Assembly (NCBI GenBank): GCA_002433675.1
Contig: DJIP01000323.1
Coordinates: forward strand, 1-16,135
Length of the DNA stretch: 16,135 bases
Direction: 5' to 3'
Origin: Halomonas halophila
GTDB lineage: Bacteria; Pseudomonadota; Gammaproteobacteria; Pseudomonadales; Halomonadaceae
The position numbers and the translations under genes are program-made. The notes below the pieces were generated by a model that saw only the letters and a program-made list of their open reading frames with translations, made no database searches and was not told the DNA's origin. Of the stretch, positions 8,768 through 15,939 are shown one piece after another (positions within the stretch are counted from its first letter, which is position 1; the number at the start of each line of letters is the position of its first letter).

Positions 8768-9427
8768 TCAGGACTTCGCCAGGCGTCGGTAATCCGGTTG
8801 TTCGTTGCAACGCCACAGGTACCAGGACGCCACCGAGCGCCACGGCCGGCAGGGTTCGCACAGCTCGCGGGTCTCCCTTGGCGTCGGCATGCGTTCCCAG
8901 CCGAACAGATAGCGCGCGCCGTCACGGATGCCGAAGTCGTCCACCGGCAGGATATCAGGGCGTCCAAGGGTGTTGATCAGCATCATCTCGACGGTCCAGC
9001 GGCCGATACCCTTGATGGCGGTGAAGCGCTTGATCAGTTCCTCGTCCTCCATCTCGGCGGCCTGCTCGCGGTCTGGGATCCGGCCGTCCAGCGCAGCCTC
9101 GGCGAGGCCCTTGAGGGTCGCCTGCTTGCGCGCCGAGAAACCACAGGCCCGCAACTCCTCCGAAGGGAGCTCGAACAGTTGCCGCGGCCTGGGGAAATCC
9201 TGCCCCGGGAACAGCGCCGTCAGGCGGCCGACGATGGCCGCCGCCGCCTTGCCGTGGAGTTGCTGATAGGCCACCGCTCGGGACAACGACTCGTAGGGAC
9301 TGCGCTCGACGGCGGTGGTCAGGCGGCAGTCACCCACCCGATCGATCAGCCCCGCCCAGTCGTCGTCCAACTGGCGCAGATGAGCCTGGGCGGGGCCCAG
9401 GTGTACGGCGATATCGTGCACTTGCAT
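8768..9427 (-). CDS. DNA-3-methyladenine glycosylase II (AlkA-type, HhH-GPD)
   Basis: A base-excision repair enzyme that removes alkylated purines such as 3-methyladenine from DNA by cleaving the N-glycosidic bond. The 219-residue protein is the short form with only the HhH-GPD catalytic domain, lacking the N-terminal domain of the E. coli enzyme (about 280). The helix-hairpin-helix motif is at about 134-150 (KGIGRWTVEMML), followed by the catalytic aspartate, most likely D164 in LPVDDFGI. The SLSRAVAYQQLHGKAA block at 47-62 is the usual entry helix of this family. There is no four-cysteine iron-sulphur motif, which separates it from Nth and MutY. The ATG at 9427 has an AAGGAA ribosome site upstream. 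It appears to be a single-gene unit. Confidence 0.9.
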   Translation of the reverse strand: MQVHDIAVHLGPAQAHLRQLDDDWAGLIDRVGDCRLTTAVERSPYESLSRAVAYQQLHGKAAAAIVGRLTALFPGQDFPRPRQLFELPSEELRACGFSARKQATLKGLAEAALDGRIPDREQAAEMEDEELIKRFTAIKGIGRWTVEMMLINTLGRPDILPVDDFGIRDGARYLFGWERMPTPRETRELCEPCRPWRSVASWYLWRCNEQPDYRRLAKS

Positions 9428-9983
9428 AGAGATTCCTTGTCGTCAGGGCGCTCGCTTGAACCGAGCGGCACACGCCAGGGTTGCAGACCTTTGTCGTAGA
9501 CAAGCCAGGCGGCTGTCAATCCTCGCCCACGCGCTTCAAAAAAAGCGACATCCGGGATGTACCCGCACCGCGACCCGCGTATACTTTGTTGCACTGCGAA
9601 ACGCCGATATAGCCGACTCGCGTCTCACTCGTCGAAGGCCTGGACGCCTGTCTTCAGCGCCTCCGAGCGTGACGCCGCAGATGCTGGCCGCCGGGACGTC
9701 CGTCTCCGTGGCACAGGCGCTATTCGCAAGCCCAATGTGCAAGACCTTTTCGCAAGCCCTATCCGCTTCCCCTGGTCAACCGGCCGGGGCGAAGCACACC
9801 ACGCTCAGGACCGAACTCCCGCGATGGATACGTCACAATCGCCTCCCCCGTCATACCAGCGCCTGAGCTCCTCGGGTGATGCGACGGGCCGAGCCGATGT
9901 GCCTGCTGCTGCCCCCCTTTTACAGCCTCGAGCCAGCGCTCGAGCCGACACGACTCACCCATCCTACCTAGAGGCCTCCCTCC
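9428..9983. other. 556-bp stretch without a credible gene
   Basis: The region separates the divergent glycosylase and antiporter genes and must hold both promoters. TATACT at 9580-9585 is a good -10 match, but no good -35 box is at the right distance. The 11-mer TTCGCAAGCCC occurs twice (9723-9733 and 9749-9759). CGCTT (9532-9536) and AAGCG (9543-9547) flank an A-rich loop. CTCGAG occurs twice near 9928-9945, just before the antiporter. Open frames here have no family features and run out of frame into the antiporter gene. A small RNA, a long regulated leader or gene remnants are possible. Confidence 0.6.
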
Positions 9984-11282
9984 ATGTCGGTGTACGACAC
10001 CCTTTGCCTGCTCGCCGCGATGGCGATGGTGATCTCCCTGATCAACGGCAAGATCGGAAAATTTCAGACCACCATCGCGATCACCGCTGGCGCCCTGATA
10101 CTGTCGCTGGCCATCGTCATCGCCGGTCACGCGGGCTGGTTCGCCCTCGACGAGACCGCTAAAACCGCCATCAACCAGTTGAATTTCGAGGATTTCCTGC
10201 TGAAGGGCATCCTCGGATTTCTGCTGTTTGCCGGCGCATTGGGGATCAAGCTCCCCCACCTGCGTGACCAGAAGTGGGAAATCGCCATCCTTGCCATGGG
10301 CAGCACCCTGTTCTCGACCTTCTTCATCGGCTACAGCCTGTGGCTGCTGGTGGGCTGGCTGGGGATCGACTTCGATCTGATCTACTGCCTGCTGTTCGGC
10401 GCCCTGATCTCTCCCACCGACCCCATCGCGGTGCTCGCCATCGTCAAGAAGATGAACGCGCCCCGGCGCATCTCGACCCAGATCGAGGGCGAGTCGCTGT
10501 TCAACGACGGCTTCGGTCTGGTGCTCTTCGTCACCCTGTTCGCCGTCGCCTTCGGCGGCACCACCCCCACGGTGACCAGCGTCGGCCACCTGTTTCTGCA
10601 GGAGGCGCTGGGCGGCATCGTTTATGGCTTCGTGCTCGGTCAGCTGTTTCACCAGTTGATCCGGCACACCGACGACCACTCCATGGAACTGATGCTGACC
10701 TTGCTGGTGCCCACCACCGGCTACGTGTTCGCCGAGTTTCTCGAGGTCTCCGGGCCCCTGGCCATGGTGGTGGCCGGCATCATCATCGGCAACCGTACCC
10801 GTCGCAAGGGCTTCTCCGAGGAGTCCCGACAGCATCTCGACCACTTCTGGGAGCTGGTCGACGAGTTCCTCAACGGCGTGCTGTTCTTGCTGATCGGCAT
10901 GACCATGCTGTCATTCAGCTTCCACCCGGAGGACTGGGTGCTGATGATCGCCGCCGTGCCGCTGGTGCTGCTGTCGCGCTACCTGAGCGTGCGCCTGGCC
11001 TACCTCGGCTTCCGGCGCTTTCGTCGCTACAACCCCTACTCGGTGCGCATCCTGACCTGGGGCGGACTGCGGGGTGGTCTGGCGCTGGCCATGGCGATGT
11101 CGATTCCGTCCGGGATCACCGTGATTCCCGAAAAGAACATCGACGTGCGCGAGATCATCCTGGTGATGACCTACTCGGTGGTGGTGTTCTCGATCCTGAT
11201 CCAGGGATCCAGCATCACCCCCTTGATCAAGCGCGCCAAGGTCTGGGAAACCGAGCAGTTCCGACGCAGCAAGCGCAACTGA
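9984..11282 (+). CDS. CPA1-family Na+/H+ antiporter
   Basis: A 432-residue inner-membrane cation/proton antiporter of the CPA1 (NhaP/NHE-like) family, which expels Na+ (or K+/Li+) in exchange for protons. About twelve hydrophobic segments fill the length. The unwound-helix motif SPTDPIAVLA (143-152), the Asn-Asp ion-binding pair N174-D175 in GESLFNDG, and the LTWGGLRGGLALAMAM segment late in the protein are the hallmarks. It ends shortly after the last helix with a basic tail and lacks the large regulatory C-terminus of some relatives. The start is fixed by an in-frame TAG at 9969-9971 and a TAGAGG ribosome site 9 bases upstream. A preceding leader of up to 556 bp leaves room for control by salt or pH, and such antiporters are expected in a halophile. 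The preferred ion is not visible. Confidence 0.92.
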   Translation: MSVYDTLCLLAAMAMVISLINGKIGKFQTTIAITAGALILSLAIVIAGHAGWFALDETAKTAINQLNFEDFLLKGILGFLLFAGALGIKLPHLRDQKWEIAILAMGSTLFSTFFIGYSLWLLVGWLGIDFDLIYCLLFGALISPTDPIAVLAIVKKMNAPRRISTQIEGESLFNDGFGLVLFVTLFAVAFGGTTPTVTSVGHLFLQEALGGIVYGFVLGQLFHQLIRHTDDHSMELMLTLLVPTTGYVFAEFLEVSGPLAMVVAGIIIGNRTRRKGFSEESRQHLDHFWELVDEFLNGVLFLLIGMTMLSFSFHPEDWVLMIAAVPLVLLSRYLSVRLAYLGFRRFRRYNPYSVRILTWGGLRGGLALAMAMSIPSGITVIPEKNIDVREIILVMTYSVVVFSILIQGSSITPLIKRAKVWETEQFRRSKRN

Positions 11283-11324
11283 TCCGGCGCGCGGCAGCGG
11301 GCCGCCCCCTACCCTGAAGAAAAC

Positions 11325-11351
11325 AAGGCCCTGGACGGTGTCCAGGGCCTT
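11325..11351. terminator. Strong hairpin terminator, probably bidirectional
   Basis: AAGGCCCTGGAC (11325-11336) pairs perfectly over 12 bp with GTCCAGGGCCTT (11340-11351) around the loop GGT. On the - strand the stem is followed by GTTTTCTTC, a good U-rich tract, so it should end transcription of the methyltransferase gene. On the + strand the tail CTCGTCTC is poorer, but the hairpin sits 42 bases after the antiporter stop and may serve both genes. Confidence 0.8.
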
Positions 11352-11434
11352 CTCGTCTCGACCTCCACGGCAGCACCCGTGCCCGGGCTTGCCGCTGCCG
11401 TGCAGCGCCAGGTCCCGTTGGCGTTCCCGCGGCC

Positions 11435-12643
11435 TTACGCCGGCTGCGCCACCAGGGCAAGGTTGCGCGGGGTCAGCGCGCGCGGGCAGAACTGGCTCAG
11501 GTCGACCTCGAACCCGGCCTCCTCGAGCCACAGGGCCCGGTCCAGCACCAGCCAGAGCTCCAGCGGCCGGCGAAACAGGTGACGCACCAGCTCAAGCCGG
11601 TTGACCCTCTGTAGACACGCTTCGCCACGGCGTCGATACGACTCCCAGTCGATCCCCTCGGGCACTGTCAGCCCCTTCTCCCGAGCGGCCCAACGGCAGA
11701 AGTCCTCGAAGCGCTCTGGCATCCTGCCGTAGGCCAGACTCGGCACCGCCAGATAGTCGTCGACTCCGCGCAGTCGGCGCTGAAGGGCATCGAAACCCAG
11801 TCGCCAGGCGTTCGCACGTTCACGCTTGCGTCGCTCGCCCTGACTGGCGGTCACGGTCTCCTGCACCGACAGCGACAGCGCCTCTCGATCCAGCGTCAGA
11901 CCATGGTGCTCTGCCTGTCGTTGCGCCTGATCCGACAGGGGGCGATAGATCTCGTCCCGGGTACGCTGGTAGCAACAGGGAGCCAGACTGATCGCTACTT
12001 TCTGTTCACGAGCAAGCGCCAGCAGGCGTACGTGAAGATCACCACAGGCATGCAGCGCCACCACCCGATCGGTATCTTCAAGGTGCCGGCTCACGCTCGG
12101 CGCCATCACGTCCTGCTCGACCAGCGTCACCTCCAGTCCCTGCCGCTCGGCCAGCGCCTGGCCGCTTTCACACAGCGCCGGCTGCCACTCCAGCGCGCGA
12201 ATGGAGCCGTCATGCCGCCGTGCCAGCAGGCGCGACAGGTGCCCCTTGCCGGCGCACCACTCGACAAGCCGCTGCCCCTGGCCGATGGCCACCTGGGGCG
12301 CAAAGGCCAGCATCTGCTGCCACTTGCGACCTCCCACGTGGGCCGCCCACGCCTCGGGCGCCTGAATCGGTGGCGCTCCAGCCGGCACCCTGACCAGGTG
12401 CGCCAGTTCATCCACCGGTAGCCAGGCGGCCAGCGGCGAGGCATCGAAGGGGCGCTGCTGAAGGCGATGGCACCAATCGTCATCTAGCCCCTGCAGGCAG
12501 GCGGCGATAGCTCCGGCGGGCCCCCGCTCGGGCCAGGGATTCCCGGCATGGGTAAAGGGCGCCGGCGACCACAGCCAGTGCCAGTCGGCGAGCAGACGGG
12601 TCAACGCCTCGAGGCGCTCGGTGTGGGACGAGGGAGTGTTCAT
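11435..12643 (-). CDS. SAM-dependent methyltransferase, Methyltransf_32-like
   Basis: A 402-residue protein with a Rossmann methyltransferase domain in its middle. SAM motif I is VEWCAGKGHLSRLLA (127-141). An acidic residue follows in ALEWQP (150-155), then VVALHACGDL (194-203) and SLAPCCYQ (219-226). This pattern matches the Methyltransf_32 group, which includes METTL25-like and GSTCD-type proteins whose substrates are mostly unknown. The N-terminal 110 residues and the C-terminal 160 residues are family-specific and contain no other recognisable domain. The start at 12643 has no clear ribosome site, but the frame offers no better one. It is divergent from the ChaN-PDZ gene and is followed by a strong terminator, so it appears to be a single-gene unit. 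Substrate not predicted. Confidence 0.82.
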   Translation of the reverse strand: MNTPSSHTERLEALTRLLADWHWLWSPAPFTHAGNPWPERGPAGAIAACLQGLDDDWCHRLQQRPFDASPLAAWLPVDELAHLVRVPAGAPPIQAPEAWAAHVGGRKWQQMLAFAPQVAIGQGQRLVEWCAGKGHLSRLLARRHDGSIRALEWQPALCESGQALAERQGLEVTLVEQDVMAPSVSRHLEDTDRVVALHACGDLHVRLLALAREQKVAISLAPCCYQRTRDEIYRPLSDQAQRQAEHHGLTLDREALSLSVQETVTASQGERRKRERANAWRLGFDALQRRLRGVDDYLAVPSLAYGRMPERFEDFCRWAAREKGLTVPEGIDWESYRRRGEACLQRVNRLELVRHLFRRPLELWLVLDRALWLEEAGFEVDLSQFCPRALTPRNLALVAQPA

Positions 12644-12837
12644 GCAGTCGCGACGATCATGACGGGTGATGGAAAAGGTGATGGGTGGTGGATAGAGGGC
12701 AGTGAACGGCGTGGGTCATGGTACCAGCAGGGCGTCGTCGGGACATCGATCAAATGATGGGCACGCCACGCTGGATCGACGGTGTCGGGGCGGCTAGCCT
12801 GAACCTTTCCGTCTGTGCTGCTACTCTGGCCCCGCCC

Positions 12838-14196
12838 ATGACCCTCCTGCGATTTCGACCATCACATCGCTGCTGCCCCCCACGCCGGTGGACGCCACCG
12901 AGGTGGACCACCCTGGCGGTGCTACTGGTGCTCGGCCTCGAAGCCCAGGCTTCCTGCAGCGACGCTGCAACGGGTGCTGGCCTGGCGCCCGGTGACTGGG
13001 TCACGCCCGGTGACACGCGCGTCCACAAGGCGCCGGCGATGGGTTGGCCGACGCTTGCCCGTCGGCAGGTGGTACTGCTGGGTGAACAGCACGATCGCCC
13101 CAGCCATCATCGTTTCCAGCTGGCGAGCCTGGCCGCCCTGCACGCCCATCAGCCGGATCTGGCCATCGGCCTGGAGATGCTGCCAAGGGAAAGCCAACCG
13201 GCGCTGGACGCCTGGATCGCCGGTGACCTCGATGAGGCCGACCTGCTCGAGCAGAGCCAGTGGTACCGCTACTGGGGCTTCGACCCCGAGCTGTACCTGC
13301 CGCTGCTGCGCTTTGCCAGGGACCAGGCCCTGCCGCTGAAGGCGCTGAACGTCACCCCGGAACTGCGCCGACGGCTGGTCGAGGATGGCGTCTCCACGTT
13401 GCCGCCGGCAATGCGCCACGGCATTCCCGAACCCGTACCGGCCACCCCGCCCTACCGTGCGCGGCTCGAGGCGAGTCTCGAGGAGCACGCCCTGGAGCTC
13501 GGCGGCGAAGGCTTTGGCCAGGGCTTCGACGACGACATGATCGATGGCTTCGTCTACGCCCAGCAGGTGTGGGACATGGCCATGGCCCACGGACTCGCCT
13601 CCCTGGTCGAGGATGGCTACCTGGCGGTGGGCCTGGTGGGAATGGGACACGCCAGTCACGGCGAGGGTATCGACGCCCAGCTCGAGAGCCTGGGTATCAC
13701 CGCTGTCGCGAGCCTCTTGCCGCTGTCTGCCGACGACGCCTCAGAGGCCGAAGCGGGGCTCGCCGACGCCGTCTTTGTGGTGCGCGAAGACAAGCAGAGC
13801 GAGGGACCGCGACTCGGGGTCGGCGTCGAAGCAAGCGAGGACGAGCCCGGCCTGATGGTGACCGAGGTGGCACCTGACAGTCCCGCCCACGCGGTGGGAC
13901 TGCGCGTCGGTGACCTCATCCTGAGCTTTGCCGGGCGTGGGGTCGCGCATCCGTACGAGCTCAAGGCGTTGGTGTCTCGCATACTGCCAGGGACCCAGGC
14001 CAGCATCACGGTGACGCGCGATCACCAGCGCCAGACGCTGACGGTGCGTTTCCCGATCGTGACACCTGGCCCGGACGCAGAGCGAGGAGATGGGACTCGA
14101 CCGCACCAGCGACCAGCAGTGCAGCAAGAGCAGCAACAAGAGCAGCAACAAGAGCAGGAACAGGAAAAAGGACAGGAGCACGAGCCCCAGGAATAG
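12838..14196 (+). CDS. Exported ChaN-family protein with C-terminal PDZ domain
   Basis: A 452-residue exported protein. An arginine-rich start is followed by a hydrophobic stretch (about 24-34) and AQA-SC, which fits signal peptidase I after A38; the lipobox before C40 is poor, so lipoprotein status is doubtful. The ChaN (DUF399) domain covers about 70-300, with LLGEQHD (80-86), GLEMLPRESQ (111-120) and GMGHASHGEG (268-277); the Campylobacter relative binds haem. A PDZ domain follows at about 324-406. The tail from 428 is almost pure Gln/Glu, encoded partly by a 12-bp DNA repeat. The ATG at 12838 was chosen for the signal peptide, although its ribosome site is weak. In-frame ATGs at 12718, 12754 and 12757 would add 27-40 residues ahead of it. 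It ends 11 bp from the convergent DUF523 gene. Periplasmic haem or iron handling is inferred. Confidence 0.83.
   Translation: MTLLRFRPSHRCCPPRRWTPPRWTTLAVLLVLGLEAQASCSDAATGAGLAPGDWVTPGDTRVHKAPAMGWPTLARRQVVLLGEQHDRPSHHRFQLASLAALHAHQPDLAIGLEMLPRESQPALDAWIAGDLDEADLLEQSQWYRYWGFDPELYLPLLRFARDQALPLKALNVTPELRRRLVEDGVSTLPPAMRHGIPEPVPATPPYRARLEASLEEHALELGGEGFGQGFDDDMIDGFVYAQQVWDMAMAHGLASLVEDGYLAVGLVGMGHASHGEGIDAQLESLGITAVASLLPLSADDASEAEAGLADAVFVVREDKQSEGPRLGVGVEASEDEPGLMVTEVAPDSPAHAVGLRVGDLILSFAGRGVAHPYELKALVSRILPGTQASITVTRDHQRQTLTVRFPIVTPGPDAERGDGTRPHQRPAVQQEQQQEQQQEQEQEKGQEHEPQE
14122..14157 (+). repeat. Three 12-bp in-frame repeats coding the Gln/Glu tail
   Basis: Units at 14122-14133, 14134-14145 and 14146-14157 read CAGCAAGAGCAG, then CAACAAGAGCAG twice. 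Each adds four residues (Gln-Gln-Glu-Gln) to the end of the ChaN-PDZ protein. The 12-bp period keeps the frame, so copy number could vary by slippage without breaking the protein. Confidence 0.75.
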
Positions 14197-14207
14197 CGCA
14201 CCGATGC

Positions 14208-14744
14208 TCAGCGCCGCCGTTCGGTATCCAGCTCACCCAGACGGCGGGCCAGTGCATCGATCTGATGCGGCGCAAAGACCTCGATGCCTGCGTCGCGCAA
14301 CAGCGCGGCGGTCACGCCTTCACCGGCGATCCTGGTGCCGCTGAAGCTGCCGTCGTACACCTGGGTGCTGCCGCAGGACGGACTTGCTTCGGTCAACAGC
14401 GCCAGCCGGCAGTGATAGCGCAGGGCGGTGGCAAGCGCTAGCCTTGCGCCCGCCACAAAGGCCTCGGTGGGATCACCGCCGTCGATATCGACGATCCTGA
14501 GCTCGCCTGCCAGCACCTGGGCGCCGCTGCCTCCCGCGATCTCCGCAGCCGGTCGCGGTGTGGGCAGGCCTCCCGCCACCTCGGGGCATACCGGCACCAG
14601 TCGTCCCTGGTCACGCCACAGCGCCAACCGCTCGTCGCCGAGCCACTTGTGCCCGGCGTCGTATCGTACCGGATCGCCGAGCAGGCAGGCGCTGACCAGG
14701 AGTGGGGTCAGTTCTGCTGCGGCGGAAGATGATCTCGGGACCAT
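14208..14744 (-). CDS. DUF523 family protein
   Basis: A 178-residue protein of the DUF523 (YbbK-like) family. Three conserved cysteine blocks are present: SACLLGDPVRYDAGHK (C20), PVCPEVAGGLPTPRPAAE (C53) and TEASPSCGSTQVYDG (C124). The spacing suggests a metal- or iron-sulphur-binding site, but the biochemical role of the family is not established and I do not assign one. Some members carry an extra DUF1722 domain, which is absent here, so this is the short form. The start at 14744 places the first cysteine block about 18 residues in, as usual, though the ribosome site is weak. It is convergent with the ChaN-PDZ gene and divergent from ppiC. Cytoplasmic, with no signal peptide. Confidence 0.88.
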   Translation of the reverse strand: MVPRSSSAAAELTPLLVSACLLGDPVRYDAGHKWLGDERLALWRDQGRLVPVCPEVAGGLPTPRPAAEIAGGSGAQVLAGELRIVDIDGGDPTEAFVAGARLALATALRYHCRLALLTEASPSCGSTQVYDGSFSGTRIAGEGVTAALLRDAGIEVFAPHQIDALARRLGELDTERRR

Positions 14745-14830
14745 GGGGTCGACTCGTTCTAGACAAGAGAGGGAGCAAGGGCGACGACGGCCGTCTTATG
14801 GTGCACTGGACCTGGACACAAACCAAGCCC

Positions 14831-14850
14831 GGTGCCGCCTCGGCGGCACC
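14831..14850. other. Perfect inverted repeat upstream of ppiC
   Basis: GGTGCCGCC (14831-14839) and GGCGGCACC (14842-14850) can form an eight-base-pair stem closed by the tetraloop CTCG, 60 bp before the ppiC start. There is no T-run after it. It could be a leader hairpin or a binding site; nothing else here decides. Confidence 0.5.
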
Positions 14851-14910
14851 CGTGGTAAGCTCGCGTCTCGCAACATCAGCCAACCTTCAGTGAAGTTCAG
14901 GAGTCATCCC

Positions 14911-15189
14911 ATGGTCCAGGCCACCGCCCGCCACATCCTCGTCGACAGCGAAGAAAAGTGCCAAACCCTCAAGACCGAGATCGAGAACGGTCGTGATTTC
15001 GCCGAGGTTGCCCGCGAGCACTCCTCCTGCCCGTCCGGCCGCCAGGGCGGCGACCTGGGCAGCTTCGGCCCCGGCCAGATGGTGCGTGAGTTCGACGAAG
15101 TCGTCTTCTCCGCCGAACTCAACAAGGTTCAGGGCCCGGTGAAGACCCAGTTTGGTTATCACCTGCTGGAAGTCACCAGCCGCGGCTAG
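14911..15189 (+). CDS. ppiC: Parvulin-type peptidyl-prolyl cis-trans isomerase
   Basis: A 92-residue stand-alone parvulin that speeds cis-trans isomerisation of peptide bonds before proline, acting as a folding helper in the cytoplasm. It matches the E. coli PpiC length and pattern: ARHILVDSEE at the start with H8, the active-site C40 in HSSCPSG, GGDLGSFGPGQMV with M57, F61 in the following helix, and the closing TQFGYHLLEV with H84. There is no signal peptide or other domain, which separates it from SurA and PpiD. The ATG at 14911 has AGGAG 7 bases upstream. It is transcribed away from the DUF523 gene and appears to be a single-gene unit ending in hairpins. Confidence 0.95.
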   Translation: MVQATARHILVDSEEKCQTLKTEIENGRDFAEVAREHSSCPSGRQGGDLGSFGPGQMVREFDEVVFSAELNKVQGPVKTQFGYHLLEVTSRG

Positions 15190-15196
15190 GCTTGCC

Positions 15197-15225
15197 GAAA
15201 AGGCGCCTGCGCTTGGCGCGCTTTC
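15197..15225 (+). terminator. Possible hairpin directly after ppiC
   Basis: GCGCC (15203-15207) pairs with GGCGC (15215-15219), and GAAA (15197-15200) pairs with TTTC (15222-15225) across a two-base internal loop. It sits eight bases after the ppiC stop, but the downstream U-tract is short. Confidence 0.4.
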
Positions 15226-15254
15226 AACCGAGCCTTAGGCCCGCCTGAGCAGCA

Positions 15255-15288
15255 ACGACAACGCCGCGAGAGATCGCGGCGTTGTCGT
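15255..15288. terminator. 15-bp perfect hairpin with GAGA loop
   Basis: ACGACAACGCCGCGA (15255-15269) pairs without mismatch with TCGCGGCGTTGTCGT (15274-15288) around the tetraloop GAGA, 65 bases after ppiC. The stem is strong enough for a terminator, but no T-run follows on either strand, so it may instead be a structured RNA end or a repeat element. Confidence 0.6.
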
Positions 15289-15333
15289 GTCGGCGTATCG
15301 AATAATCCGCAGGGCACGATCCGAGCGGGGCTA

Positions 15334-15389
15334 TCAGAGCGATACCGTCAGAGTGATGCCGTTAGAGCGATGCCGTTAGAGCGATGCCG
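15334..15389. repeat. Four tandem 14-bp repeats between ppiC and the cupin gene
   Basis: Units at 15334-15347, 15348-15361, 15362-15375 and 15376-15389 follow the pattern TYAGAGYGATRCCG; the last two are identical. The phrase CTATCAGAGCGA at 15331-15342 recurs at 15401-15412, where it is part of a hairpin. A 14-bp period rules out a coding repeat. Confidence 0.75.
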
Positions 15390-15395
15390 TCGGAA

Positions 15396-15414
15396 CGTCG
15401 CTATCAGAGCGACG
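15396..15414 (-). terminator. Hairpin after the cupin gene
   Basis: CGTCGCT (15396-15402) pairs with AGCGACG (15408-15414) around a five-base loop, nine bases after the stop of the - strand cupin gene. No good T-run follows, so termination by this hairpin is uncertain. Confidence 0.35.
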
Positions 15415-15423
15415 CTTACAGCG

Positions 15424-15939
15424 TCATTCCACCCGGGTCAGGGGTTCGCCACGGGTGTGGATCATCACCACGATCAACTCCGCCGGTTTGTCGTCGCTGG
15501 CATTGACCAGCTTCACATGGCGTACCCCCTCGGGCTCTCGCCATTCGTCTCCGGGGCCAAAGCGTTCTTCTTCCCCGCCGTCGAGCTGCGAGATCACCTC
15601 GCCGGTGGCCACCTTGACGTAGGCCGGCCCGGCATGGCGATGAGGCGGCAGGCTGGCACCCGGGTCCAGGGTCACCAGCACCATGGTCGAAATCAGGTTC
15701 GAGTCATCGGACACCCACTTCTGCTGCATGATGTTCTGGGACACACTCGGCGTCACCTGCTCGGGTGCCTGGGCCGATGCTCGGGGTGCTACCGCGACCA
15801 TCAACGCCAGTCCGAGTCCCACCAGCAACAGCGAGCGCCAGGGCGACTGCGCAAGCGCCACTGCCCTGCTTGCGATTGCACTGCTTGCCATTGCTTCAGC
15901 CACATTTTTTTTATACGTCAGGGGGGACACTCGAGCCAT
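15424..15939 (-). CDS. Exported single-domain cupin protein
   Basis: A 171-residue protein with an export signal and one cupin barrel. The N-terminus has a long polar region, a hydrophobic core at about 37-51 (SLLLVGLGLALMVAV) and a likely cleavage site ASA-QA near residue 56, so the mature domain should be periplasmic. Cupin motif 1 is PPHRHAGPAYVKVATGEV (98-115), with metal ligands H100 and H102. FGPGDEWREPEGVRH (127-141) forms motif 2, with H141. Cupins with this layout bind a metal and may act as small dioxygenases, isomerases or sensors; the substrate here is unknown. The start at 15939 has AGAGGA about 7 bases upstream. An inner ATG 16 codons later would give a more usual signal-peptide length. 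Downstream lie 14-bp repeats and a hairpin. Confidence 0.85.
   Translation of the reverse strand: MARVSPLTYKKNVAEAMASSAIASRAVALAQSPWRSLLLVGLGLALMVAVAPRASAQAPEQVTPSVSQNIMQQKWVSDDSNLISTMVLVTLDPGASLPPHRHAGPAYVKVATGEVISQLDGGEEERFGPGDEWREPEGVRHVKLVNASDDKPAELIVVMIHTRGEPLTRVE

Noticed and set aside
9557..10162. 201-codon + strand open frame before and into the antiporter
   Set aside because: No recognisable motif, Arg/Ser/Pro-rich composition typical of GC-rich noncoding frames, and it overlaps the antiporter out of frame.
11366..11402. Inverted repeat CACGGCAGC / GCTGCCGTG next to the strong terminator
   Set aside because: Nine-base arms with a 19-base loop and no U-tract; the adjacent 12-bp hairpin explains termination better.
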